Of a stretch of 64,000 bases of DNA, positions 30,934 through 41,413 are shown in pieces. Under the pieces are notes generated by a model. That model worked only from the letters and a program-made list of their open reading frames with translations. It was not told the DNA's origin and did no database searches. Every line of letters starts with the position of its first letter. Position 1 is the first letter of the stretch. Origin of the DNA: Aplidium turbinatum (lineage: Eukaryota > Chordata > Ascidiacea > Aplousobranchia > Polyclinidae); NCBI GenBank assembly GCA_918807975.1, contig OU964928.1, forward strand, positions 2,418,001 to 2,482,000, given 5' to 3'. Both the position numbers and the translations under genes were made by a program.

Positions 30934-33190
30934 TTGAAGGCGTATATAAACGTTGAAATCTCTATTTATTTTTAAATACATAAGATATTTGTCTCATTTT
31001 CAAACCATTCTGCTTGCGTTTCCTTTGTCTGCCGCACCACGGGATTGCCACCCCTGGAAAGTAAATTTAATTCTGAACACGATTCAAAAATAAAATTCGG
31101 AAAAATATTTCGGGAAAGTATTTTCATAGACGCTTAATGGAAGGCGTGTATAAACGTCAAAATCTCTATTTATGTTTAAATACGTAAGAAAATTACCCCA
31201 ATTTCAAACCATTCTGCTTGCGTTTCCTTCGTCTGCCGCACCACGGGATTGCCATCCCTGGAAAGGAAATTTAATTCTGAACACGATTCAAAAATAAAAT
31301 TCCGAAAAATATTTCGGGAAAGTATTTTTATAGATGCTTAATCGAAGGCGTCTATAAACGTCAAAATCTCTATTTATTTTTAAATACATAAGATATTTGT
31401 CTCATTTTCAAACCATTCTGCTCGCGTTTCCTTCGTTTGCCGCACCACGGGATTGCCACCCCTGGAAAGGAAATTTAATTCTGAACACGATTCAAAAATA
31501 AAATTCCGAAAAATATTTCGGGAAAGTATTTTTATAGACGCTTAATGGAAGGCGTGTATAAACGTCAAAATCTCTATTTATGTTTAAATACGTAAGATAA
31601 TTACCCCAATTTCAAACCATTCTGCTCGCGTTTCCTTCGTCTGCCGCACCACGGGATTGCCACCCCTGGAAAGTAAATTTAATTCTAAACACAATTCAAA
31701 AATAAAATTCCGAAAAATATTTCGGGAAAGTATTTTTATAGATGCTTAATCGAAGGCGTCTATAAACGTCAAAATATCTATTTATTTTTAAATAGGCCTA
31801 CCTAAGATATTTACCTCATTTTCAAACCATTCTGCTTGCGTTTCCTTCGTCTGCCGCACCACGGGATAGCCACCCTTGGAAAGCAAATTTAATTCTAAAC
31901 ACGATTCAAAAATAAAATTCCGAAAAATATTTCGGGAAAGTAATTTTATAAACGCTTAATCGAAGGCGTCTATAAACGTCAAAATCTCTATTTATTTTTA
32001 AATACGTAAGATATTTACCCCATTTTTAAACCATTCTGCTTGCGTTTCCTTTCTCTGCCGCACCACGAGACTGACACCCCTGGAAAGGAAATTTAATTCT
32101 GAACACGATTCAAAAATAAAATTCCGAAAAATATTTCGGGAAAGTATTTTTATAGACGCTTGATTGAAGGCGTCTATAAACGTTGAAATCTCTATTTATT
32201 TTTAAATAGGCTTTGTAAGATATTTACCCCATTTTTAAACCATTCTGCTCGCGTTTCCTTCGTCTGCTGCACCACGAGAGTGACACCCCTGGAAAGGAAA
32301 TTTAATTCTGAACACGATTCAAAAATAAAATTCCGAAAAATATTTCGGGAAAGTATTTTTATAGACGCTTGATTGAAGGCGTATATAAACGTTGAAATCT
32401 CTATTTATTTTTAAATAGGCTACGTAAGATATTTATCCCATTTTTAAACCATTCTGCTCGCGTTTCCTTTGTCTGCTGCACCACGAGAGTGACACCCCTG
32501 GAAAGGAAATTTAATTCTGAACACGATTCAAAAATAAAATTCCGAAAAATATTTCGGGAAAGTATTTTTATAGACGCTTGATTGAAGGCGTCTATAAACG
32601 TTGAAATCTCTATTTATTTTTAAATAGGCTACGTAAGATATTTACCCCATTTTTAAACCATTATGCTCGCATTTCCTTCGTCTGCCGCACCACGAGAGTG
32701 ACACCCCTGGAAAGGAAATTTAATTCTGAACACGATTCAAAAATAAAATTCCGAAAAATATTTCAGGAAAATATTTTTATAGACGCTTGATTGAAAGCGT
32801 ATATAAACGTTGAAATCTCTATTTATTTTTAAATACGTAAGATATTTACCCCATTTTTAAACCATTCTGCTTGCGTTTCCTTCGTCTGCCGCACCACGAG
32901 ACTGACACCCCTGGAAAGGAAATTTAATTCTGAACACGATTCAAAAATAAAATTCCGAAAAATATTTCGGGAAAGTATTTTTATAGACGCTTGATTGAAG
33001 GCGTCTATAAACGTTGAAATCTCTATTTATTTTTAAATACGTAAGATATTTACCCCATTTTCAAACCATTCTGCTCGCGTTTCCTTCGTCTGTCGCACCA
33101 CGGGATTGCCACCCCTGGAAAGTAAATTTAATTCTGAACACGATTCAAAAATAAAATTCCGAAAAATATTTCGGGAAAATATTTTTATAG
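30920..33190 (-). repeat. Right tandem array, about eleven inverted ~205-bp units
   Basis: The same unit as the left array in the opposite orientation. TAGACGCTT-type borders recur near 30921, 31128, 31328, 31536, 31738, 31948, 32151, 32361, 32570, 32780 and 32985. Two or three sequence subtypes can be told apart (CGGGATTGCC versus CGAGAGTGAC in the middle), some shared with the left array. It is more than twice as long as the left array. Confidence 0.9.
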
Positions 33191-33845
33191 ACGTTTTTGT
33201 GTTGCTAACTTTTCTTGCCAAATTACATATAGCAGTCTTAATATACGATTTTATGTTTTACTTTTCGTAGTTGCACTTGCTTTATTTTTGACAAGCCGAC
33301 TTTTTCATTGAAATTTCTGTGTTCACTGTTCATTTTCCTATGGAAAAAATATAAGATTTGCTTTGATGTGGTAACGAGAAGTGATTTTATCAGCTTCCGA
33401 GTGTTGCTACTTTCATCGCATTGTTTATCGCGCAAATTTTTACGGATCATTTTTTTAGGCGGATCGCGCAGAATTATTCTGCCAGAATGACGGTGGTGTC
33501 ATTCATTACTACATTTGGAAAAGCTATGATCTCACAGATTAACTTTGATCTGGATAAAATTCAGTGTTGCCACAAACGCAATGGTTCAAAACAACAACTG
33601 GTTTATTTTTTCTCACAATATCACCAGAGCCATAGTTTCACTGATATCACGACCAGTGCCGGATTAACCATTAGGAAAAGTAGGCACGTGCCTACAGGCC
33701 AGTTAAAAACCCAGGGCACTTTAAAATCAGTGGAAATTTAGTCAGTTTTCAAAATAATCATTTTCTAAACTATTATCATAATTATTATCTTAATAGCTCT
33801 GTTTTTCCAGATGAATTAAAGGTTGCAAAAATCGTTAAATAAAGA

Positions 33846-34240
33846 GGTAGCCACTTTAACAAGTCGAAATTCTGCCACTGAAATTGACTAGAATGAAACC
33901 ACCAACTAATCATAAGCTATGGTTTAAGTGACGTAAAAATGGCGAAAAGAAGATCATAGAAAGCAAATTAAGTGATGGATTTTTTGTCAGCTGGTTGGCT
34001 TAGGATAGGGTTAGGGCTAGAAAGTAGTCATTTCATTGACGCGTGTTCGATTCTCACCACTGCTATTGCTCTTTTTCTTCTGCAATTACCAAATAAAGTA
34101 CAAAACAAGCATTAACTCTCTGGATGAATGTTAGAAGGATCACAATTGGACGGTAGCCTCTTATAACACGTTCTGATTGGTTGGCGGTTGCATTGTAGTC
34201 AATTTCAGTGGCAGAATTTCGACTTGTTAAAGTGGCTACC
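33846..34240. mobile_element. Foldback element with perfect 9-bp TSD (Mutator-like)
   Basis: 395 bp with about 45-bp inverted ends: GGTAGCCACTTTAACAAGTC and its complement at 34221-34240. The TSD AAATAAAGA is exact at 33837-33845 and 34241-34249; a 9-bp TSD points to the Mutator group. Related sequence, with a diverged left end, lies at about 46408-46560. Confidence 0.8.
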
Positions 34241-34669
34241 AAATAAAGACGAGTTGAAACATGTTGCCATTTATTTTTTGATGTTTTTAAAAATTTGCAT
34301 TTCTGTTGGGTGATGCAACGAAACAAACGTGGCGTTGTGTTGCGTCAAGAAATTAGAAATAACTTTTAGACTATAAAGAGCAAAGATGCGATGAAACAAC
34401 AGCAACAGGAAGTGCCCAGAAGATGTTTAAAATGGTGCACACTACTTGTGCTGTACTTTTATGTTTGTAGGCTAGATATTAACAGCAAACGCAATACCGG
34501 TACTCCATAATCAACACGACACGTCGCAAAAGGGGATGAGAGCTTCATCAACACCATCAGGACATCATCATCTACCAGCTCATCCATTCCATCACCTACC
34601 GGGACAAGAAACAATAACTTAAACTGGATATCAAACCTCAATCGTCTTAGGCTACTGTGTGATGTGCAG

Positions 34670-35118
34670 TCTAACCATAGAAAAAGCTCAACACCTGCTC
34701 TCCTGGGCCACATTGAAACGGCTTTTGCCTGAGGATGGGTTTCTTTTATGTCCGGTTTTCTTTCTCCATCCTATTATTATTATTATGACTGCTTATCCAC
34801 ATCAATATTGGAACTGGCAAATTCAATCCACAACACTTTTCATTAGGCTGTCATTCATTACTACATGTGTGCTTCTCTCTGTTTTTGTTTTATTTTTTGC
34901 TACGGTATTTGTTTTTTTGGGTTTTGTAGCCGTGCTAACTACTGATATATAGCCTACTACATAATTTTTCATTCAGGCACGTTTTAAACCTTTCAAGGTT
35001 TTGCCACCTTTTCCCGTTCGTTAACGTGCTGGTAGGTTTATATCGATTTTTGTAGTTAGTATCTTTTTCGTCCCGGACGCGTTAATGACGAAAAATAAAA
35101 TGATTGATTGATTGATTG
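34670..35118 (+). repeat. LINE 3' end with (TGAT)n tail
   Basis: A stretch ending ATGACGAAAAATAAAATGAT then TGATTGATTG, the same kind of tail as the LINE at 50412-52540. It includes the segment GACTGCTTATCCACATCAAT ... CATTAGGCTGTCATTCATTA (34785-34862), which is also found at 24522-24597, split there by the 26.9-33.5 kb transposon. Confidence 0.5.
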
Positions 35119-36202
35119 TGGTTATAATGCATTTTCGAACACTGAAGTACCACTTAGAATGTAGCCTACTTGTCTCTAATGGCTACGAATTGCTCGGGGG
35201 AACGCTCGTTTTCACAACTGAAACAAATTAAAGACGTTAAACGATCAACACTGTTGTTATGGACAATTTTCATATCAAACGTCATATAAAACCGAAAACC
35301 GTTCAGGTCTACTGAATCTTGGCGTCTGACGTAATGGACTATTGCTAAAAATGAGCAGATTGCAGAATCGTTTGCAAGACCTGTAAAACATTTGCAGCTG
35401 CAGCATAACATTACATCATCGTTAAATCTTTAATTACTTGAACAAGTGTAAGCCAAACTTGAGCAGGTGTGAGCTAGACTTGAGCAGGTGTGGGCCAGGC
35501 TTGAACAGATGCTTGAATAACTTATCATTGGTTATCATTATTACGTCACAAAGCTGCTTACGTGCGTTTGAGATATTGCAAATTATTCTCGTCATTCGTA
35601 AAATTGTTGCTTGAAAGTTATTCGCATATTTAACTGTTTTGCTTAGTGCTGCCAGCTGGACGAAATTTCCGTCTTTTATCTAAGTAGTTTGTATCGCAGT
35701 GACAAGTCTTTAGAGGCGTACGGTGTTGCGTCCCAATTTCGACAGCTTTGAGACTATTTTTACAGAAATACAATTCTTGAATTGACGTTTCCAGAAGAGT
35801 GTTTCTTTTGGTCATTGCATACAGACGAACGGATTCGGGAATCTTATGTTACAATTTTCCTACGAAGAGATTATGGTTTACCGCTGTGACCAACTGTGTC
35901 AACAACGTGTTGGTACACTGGCACTTTTGTGTATTGAAAGCGATCTACCTACTCCGTAAGATTGACCTCCAAAAACTAGTTAACGCGTTTTCAATCGCAA
36001 AAACGCGCAAAGTTGTTATTTAGGTAGGCATGTGACCAAGTTTTTGCACGATACCTTGTGTTATAGTTGCAACAATGATCTTTGTGACAATTATTTTGCA
36101 ACACTAATAATTGTAATTTTTTAGGTGGCAACCATGATTTGCGGGCCACTTACAAAATGTGCCTACAGGCCAGCAGACCCTTAATCCGGCACTGATCACG
36201 AC

Positions 36203-36335
36203 AACGCATTGATTGAATGAATTCTTTATACTCGGACCGGGAAGGCTTTTTGCAGAGGTTAATCCTGACAGTTTTGCATACTTGCAGAAGTAGACATGTA
36301 GAGTCTTCGAATCACTGACGCAGGCCCGGTCGCGA
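36203..36335 (-). repeat. SINE 3' part
   Basis: Minus-strand fragment with ATTGATTGAATGAATTCTTT, CTCGGACCGGGAAGG, GTTTTGCATACTTGCAG and CACTGACGCAGGCCCGGTC. It is adjacent to the TSD of the hAT element on its left. The head is lacking. Confidence 0.7.
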
Positions 36336-36397
36336 ATTTTTTTTCCCACGAACTTTTGTTACTTCGCATAGACTAGAGTTTGTATTTATACCATGTG

Positions 36398-36900
36398 CAG
36401 AGATGTACGTATACGCCGCAGACGTGCGGCGTAGACTTTTTGTTTACGCTAACGCTTGCGGCCACATTTTTTGGATAGTTTGCGCTTGAGGCTACGCCGT
36501 AAAGTTTTCGCAGTTTTCTAGCGCATAGCATCAACGCATACTTTTTAATGTATTTTTTTCCGCTACAACACGCCAATACCTTCCAGCGCTGCAGTTGAAA
36601 GAATGTTTTCAATGGGCAAAGACATATTGGAACCAAAACACAGCAAAATGTCAAATGAACACTTTCAGATGCTTGTGCTTCTTCATGGAAATTCAAAATA
36701 AAACTTGTTTGTTTGGAGTGGATTATACCGTGTGAATGTTTGGCACCTAGCAAACAAAATGAGTTTATGCTCGTGTATGCGCTGACGCTGACGCCGCCAA
36801 CTTTTTTACAAGTTACGTTGACGCATACGGCGTATGATTTTTCGAACGTTTGCGTTTACGCTGACGGCGTCAATATTTTTTGCATGCGTGTACATCACTG
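36398..36900 (+). mobile_element. Non-autonomous hAT element with transposase C-terminal fossil, copy 2
   Basis: 503 bp, ends CAGAGATGTACGTATACGCC and CATGCGTGTACATCACTG. The TSD is ACCATGTG (36390-36397) versus ACCGTGTG (36901-36908), 7 of 8. Between 36585 and 36700 the plus strand reads AAVERMFSMGKDILEPKHSK then MSNEHFQMLVLLHGN, a clear hAT dimerisation domain. It is close in sequence to the copy at 2955-3496 but younger-looking at its ends. Confidence 0.85.
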
Positions 36901-37086
36901 ACCGTGTGAATGCAATAAATTTTGTTGGCGTGTTTGGTTCAGTGGTTTCGTCTTTTTGCCTTATGCTCGTGAGGACATCGCTTCGACGCCAATCGAAGTC
37001 AATTTTTTTCTTTACATTAATTTTTGCGGTGCACAAAAGTTTTAAAAAAAAAGTAAGGTTATGGTTAGGCAAATAGTCTATCGCTT

Positions 37087-38009
37087 TCAATTCTTGCTAC
37101 AAATCGGCTGCCGAGAAACATATTGTTGATTGGATGGTCTGAATGGCTAGCGTGGAAGCTACACCGTTATGGTTAGCGAATCGCAACTGCTCGCTGTGCT
37201 AGTGAGTGCTCGGCCTTGTGCTGATAGCCGGGAGGAGCGCCCCTTTCTTCGCGGTGTCCTCTGCCCTGGCGCTTGCTGGTTTTGTTGGCTCTTTTCTTTC
37301 CACTCCCTGGCCCGCTCCGCCATTCTAAATTTGCGGACGAGTCATGTAACGTTTTCGATCCACACTCTACCTCCACAGGTACCTCGACTCCCCAGCCTGG
37401 CCCCCGCGACCTAAGCTGGTGGACTTACCCCTTCGGGTGCATCGTCACCCCTAAATCACGCCGCTCCCTGCCGCCGCGGGGTGTGGCAGTCCAGTTTTTT
37501 AAAGTCTTCGACCTGCTGGCTATGTTTGTTTGTGCTCTCTCGCAGTGTCAATCCTTTGTACCCGTGCGCTGTTGATGCAAATAAAACAGTTGAACAACTA
37601 CGGTGCGATACTGATAAACCCACTATCGCACCGTACTGATAAAAAAAAGAAAAAAAAGAACAACCTCATGGGCGAAACACGTGTCTATCGCTATCACTTC
37701 TGGAACGAAGAAGCTTCAAGATCAAGCGGCGCTGGTTCGACTCTGGGGGTGTGCGCTTGAGCAAAGCACGTTAAGGACTGCTCTCCATTCAGCGGCATCT
37801 AATGGATGGAATAGTTCCCCGGCAACAAGACTTCAACAATCGGAAACTTCACTCTGTCAATCTCGGTGACCGGGCCTGCGTCAGTGATTCAAAGCCTCTA
37901 CAAGTATGCGAAACTGCCAGGATTAAGCTCTGCAAGAAGCTTTCCCAGTCCGAGGATAAAGATTCAATCAATCAATCAATTCTTGCTACAAATCGGCTGC
38001 CGAGAAACA
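37087..38009 (+). mobile_element. Chimeric retrosequence with 34-bp TSD (GC-rich RNA + SINE)
   Basis: A 34-bp direct repeat (TCAATTCTTGCTACAAATCG...GAGAAACA) stands at 37087-37120 and 37976-38009. Between them lie about 440 bp of unusually GC-rich sequence (37165-37580), an A-rich linker (37635-37665) and a plus-strand SINE (37676-37975) with an (AATC)n tail directly at the right repeat. Long TSDs next to such a tail mark LINE-mediated insertion. The GC-rich part has frames up to 100 codons but no domain I know, and may be a transcript joined to the SINE. Confidence 0.65.
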
Positions 38010-38310
38010 AAATACTGTGTAACAAATTATTTTTTCCTACAATAAATAAGTTACAGTAATTTTCATATTCATACTACATCAAGCGCAAGCGGTGTTGAGG
38101 TTATTGTAATGAATTGCACTGATGAGTTCTCCGCTGGTGGTCATGGCTGCTTAGCATCGTAGTAGGCCTATCTCTCAAGACGAATGAAAACATAAAGTAA
38201 CTGTCGCGATCCCAGCCAGCAAATCAGTTTTTTACTTTGATTCAACGTTTGCAGATTGATTTTCTGGTTAAAAAAAAAAACTCTAGTTTATCACATTCTT
38301 TCCCAGCCTG
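38010..38310. other. Intergenic, partial palindromic mini-element
   Basis: Near 38215-38265 the sequence CCAGCCAGCAAATCAGTTTT, TTTACTTTGATTCAACGTTT is half of the palindromic mini-element family. Otherwise nothing is recognised. Confidence 0.45.
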
Positions 38311-38865
38311 CAAAATCGGTCCTTTTTATATTGATTTAACGTCTGCAGACGTCAAATGCAGGGATATCTAAAGAAGGGGATACGAAGGCTTTTTTTATGT
38401 TTGACAATAGAAAGGCTTTTGTTTATCGTAAAATGACAATTGGCACCGATAGTAGTTTAATAAATCTTGTTATGATAACTTGCATTGCGCTATTAGCATC
38501 AGGCCTGGGTATTCACAGCATGCTCATGGTTGCTTGTTAATTCAACTACCCATATACTTGCTTTACACCTAGCCGACTGCAAAGGCTTTGTTAAGAAAAA
38601 CAGCTTACTGGTAACTTTTCAACTGTCTTTGTAAACAAGTATTCTTTAAATAAGCTCTACGTAATATTTGCTAACTGTCTTCTGTAGCTGACTGTACCAG
38701 CTGCACTACAAAACTCTCTACGATTTTAAAAAGAACCACATGTTTAAAGCACTACAAACTACCGCCCTGGTAGTGTCATAAGAATAAGGCAATCGCTGCG
38801 AGCCTTCATATCCCCTTCTCTAGATATCCCTGGTCAAATCATTGTTAAAAGTGGTTCAAATTCTC
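38311..38865. mobile_element. Palindromic mini-element split by a hAT-type MITE
   Basis: The left half (CCCAGCCTGCAAAATCGGTC ... CTGCAGACGTCAAAT) stops at 38358 and the right half resumes at 38833 (GTCAAATCATTGTTAAAAG). The interrupting element is 38359-38832. The palindromic copy is therefore older than the MITE within it. Confidence 0.75.
38359..38832. mobile_element. hAT-type MITE with 8-bp TSD
   Basis: 474 bp with inverted ends CAGGGATATCTAAAGAAGGG and CCCTTCTCTAGATATCCCTG (outer 32 bp nearly identical). The TSD is GTCAAATG (38351-38358) versus GTCAAATC (38833-38840), 7 of 8. It is non-coding. Confidence 0.85.
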
Positions 38866-40735
38866 AGACTTTACGGCGATCACTCGCTCCAATTGCTGAG
38901 TTTCTTTAACCGTTTGAATAAACTGGGAAATTAAAGACAACTCTCGAGCATGCAGCGGCATCTAGTGGACTAAATATTTTATAGGCAGCAACAATAAGCG
39001 GAAACGTCACACTGTCCATCTTAGTGACTGCCTTGGGCATACATTGATTCAACTTTTTGGTGTGCCGAAGATAAAAAAAAGTTTGAATATCGCTGGACTA
39101 GAAGACCGCTTATGATAGTGATTTGAGTAACTTTTTTCTTGTTGACATAACCTTGAAATCACCAACCAATTCTGGCACACCTCTTACAATGGCTGAAAGT
39201 CATCGTCAGTCACAATTCAGAAATTTGGTTAAATTAAAACTCATAAAAAGCTTCTTTCAGCATATTATAGATGACTCTAATGACCCAGCATCCACGCAAC
39301 CCCTGTGAAGAGGACTATTATTCCTTAGTGGTGTCTGCATCTCTGCTGGTTAAAAACCCGGCCTGGCTTATCGCCTTTTGCTATCCTCCTAATTGTGTTG
39401 GTTAGAAGTTAGACCCAGTTCCAGCCCTATTTTAAGAATTTTATTCACTTTATTGTGTAGCCCTGTCGCAATAGATAAATTTACTTGAGTTGACCCGGCC
39501 CTTTTATCTGTCTTCAAAGTCATTCTAACTGTGTCACTCATTGTAAGTTATAACAACATACTTTAGCATATTATGCAACATTTTATTTTGAAGTTTCAAT
39601 TCCATGTTTTACATGACACTTGCAAAACAAATAAATTGACTTGCAACCAGTGTGTTTTTTTACGTCGTTGAGAAAACACAACCAAAGCTATTTTTTCATA
39701 AAAGAACAGCAGGACTAGAGAAGGCTTTCTCAGAAAAGCGTTAAGTTAAGACTATGTTTAACACGCGCAATCAGGAGATATTGGCCACTTTCAGCCAGAG
39801 CCATTTGTGACTCCTAGCAAGTTTCAGCTAACAGCGATTTATAAGTTTTACATTAGAACAACGTTTAGAAATGCCTCATAAACGTAGAAAAGTAGTTGTG
39901 AGAAGCGATGTTGCCAGTGTAGGAACAATGGTTACGCTTCCTGCAGCTCAAATCGAAATTTGAGGCTCATTGCCAATGGCTACTGTAGTTTTGTTGTTTA
40001 ACTAAAAGGCTACAGAACAGAAGCAGGCTATAACTGTTCGTTTTGTTAGAAGTTAGTAGGCTAGAGTAGCCTATTCAGCAACCTATTGAGTATTGAATGA
40101 CAACACTTTTAAGCAAAAATGGCCTTGAATCACAAATTTCATCTTTAAAAAGAAACTGTTTTGATTGTGAGTTAAGGCAATATAATGTCCGATATTTTGC
40201 AGAATAATCAAATAAGAACCTTGTCTTTTCATTCCCCCTAAGCTTAGTAACTGAGTATGGAACTTTTACTTAATGTTTATGTTTTGATCCCAGCCAGTCA
40301 GTTCTATTTCGTCAATTTAATTGAAGTTTTTGGTTGGAAAACCAATGGTGCAAAAGTGCAGAAGAAGTTTGAGCCGTCACGAAACACTTCAAAGTTTGTA
40401 AGTGATAGTGCAGTAGCCTTCGCGTTGGCTCGTGCCAGGGTAGACGCCTTTGCTATGAGCCTATTGAACAGCATTTGTCTTCAACTCTATAACAAACGCC
40501 ACGACAGGATGTAATTGATGCAAAGGTTGCTATTGTGGAAATAACATTTCTGTTGCAAAGTATACATTACTCTGCTTTACTGGGCTCATTTTATTATAAA
40601 AGATTCATAACTAATGAGCTGTCAATCACTTCTATAAAGTATAAACAGTTATAGCATTTGTTTAGCTTGTATAGTTTTAATAACAGAGTGTTAATTGTTT
40701 ATTTAAAAATATTGGGGGAGGGAAATTCCCCGTGC
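38866..40735. other. Intergenic, SINE and LINE remnants
   Basis: A plus-strand SINE fragment (GCAGCGGCATCTAGTGGA ... GTCACACTGTCCATCTTAGT) lies at about 38935-39040. At 39300-39510 a CCCGGCCTGGCTTATCGCC...TAGATAAATTTACTTGAG stretch looks like a LINE 3' UTR. The 85-codon frame at 40257-40514 shows no known motif. Confidence 0.4.
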
Positions 40736-40749
40736 AACAGCACTGTCAG

Positions 40750-41179
40750 CAGGGAATGGGATGGAAGATGGAATGGAATGAAAGACAGATTTTGGAATGG
40801 AAGATGGAAAATGTCAAGGATGGAAAGGAATGGAAGATCTTGATGATGGGATGGAAGACAATCTTCCATCATTAACGTTTTAACGCTTTATCAAGACATG
40901 CAAAATATTACTTTGCTTGCTGAAATAATTCGAACGGTACGTTCAAACAATAATTCAAACGGTACGTAATTCTTAGGAAAATACTGCTGTTAAATTTTTA
41001 GCTTAAATTTAGCCTATGGTTTTTAGGTTTATTTGTGGCATATTCAACGCGGAGATCACAAAATGTGAAGATGGAAAAGATTTCTGAGATGGAATGAAAC
41101 ATTTTTAAGATGGAATGGAAGAAAATCTCAGGATGGAAGATGGAAAAAACGTCTTCCATTTTATGCCACCACGCCACTG
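40750..41179. repeat. GATGGAA-rich element, hAT-like right end
   Basis: Two blocks of GGAATGGAAGATGGAA-type repeats (about 40750-40870 and 41065-41165), the second ending in CTTCCATTTTATGCCACCAC and GCCACTG, which resembles a hAT terminus. No matching left terminus or TSD was confirmed. Confidence 0.45.
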
Positions 41180-41413
41180 TCAGAACTAAAACTAACGTAT
41201 ATCCTTAAAAGGAGCAATATGCCTACTACTGTACTGTCAAGTGCCCGTACCGTTACTTGCGTTCATTAAAAAAAACTATTGTTCCCTATATTGTATAACG
41301 AATGTGTACCAGTAGCCTGCGCCATAAATGACCAGTGACGCTCAGTTAGCCTAATTTCACACTGATTGAACTTGTCGGGTTGCTAAACAAAAACTAATGC
41401 TTACCTACTAAAC

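Larger units (their letters stand above)
26901..33497 (+). mobile_element. 6.6-kb DNA transposon with transposase-Ulp1-USP ORF and opposed arrays
   Basis: Outer inverted repeats of roughly 310 bp are essentially identical: ACCACCGTCATTCTGGCAGA at the left, its complement at the right. Inside lie arrays of about 205-bp units, five on the left (27207-28260) and about eleven in the opposite orientation on the right (30920-33190). The single ORF is 28240-30933. GTCATTC occurs directly next to both ends (26894-26900, 33498-33504). A longer GTCATTCA match at 24588-24595 suggests the true left TSD was separated from the end by the later hAT insertion. The transposase core is MULE/KDZ-like, but I cannot name the superfamily with certainty. 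Confidence 0.8.
33654..36194 (+). mobile_element. hAT element with perfect 8-bp TSD
   Basis: Ends CAGTGCCGGATTAACCATTA and TTAATCCGGCACTG. The TSD ATCACGAC is exact at 33646-33653 and 36195-36202. Near 35180-35275 the plus strand encodes NCSGERSFSQLKQIKDVKRS followed by TLLLWT, the hAT dimerisation motif (ERSFS-x-LK-x-IK) of the ZMYM1-like group. The 5' part of the transposase is not recognisable. It contains the 9-bp-TSD foldback at 33846-34240 and a LINE 3' end at about 34670-35118. Confidence 0.85.

Noticed and set aside
26901-33497. Polinton because of the Ulp1-like protease
   Set aside because: No polymerase B, integrase, packaging ATPase or capsid gene; the gene has a DDE-like transposase core and the structure is that of a plain DNA transposon.
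34459-34713. 84-codon minus-strand frame
   Set aside because: No motif, lies in hAT/LINE remnant sequence and overlaps a longer opposite frame.
37169-37575. Protein-coding gene in the GC-rich block
   Set aside because: Frames on both strands are open because of GC content; no domain or splice evidence, and the block is enclosed in a retrotransposition TSD.
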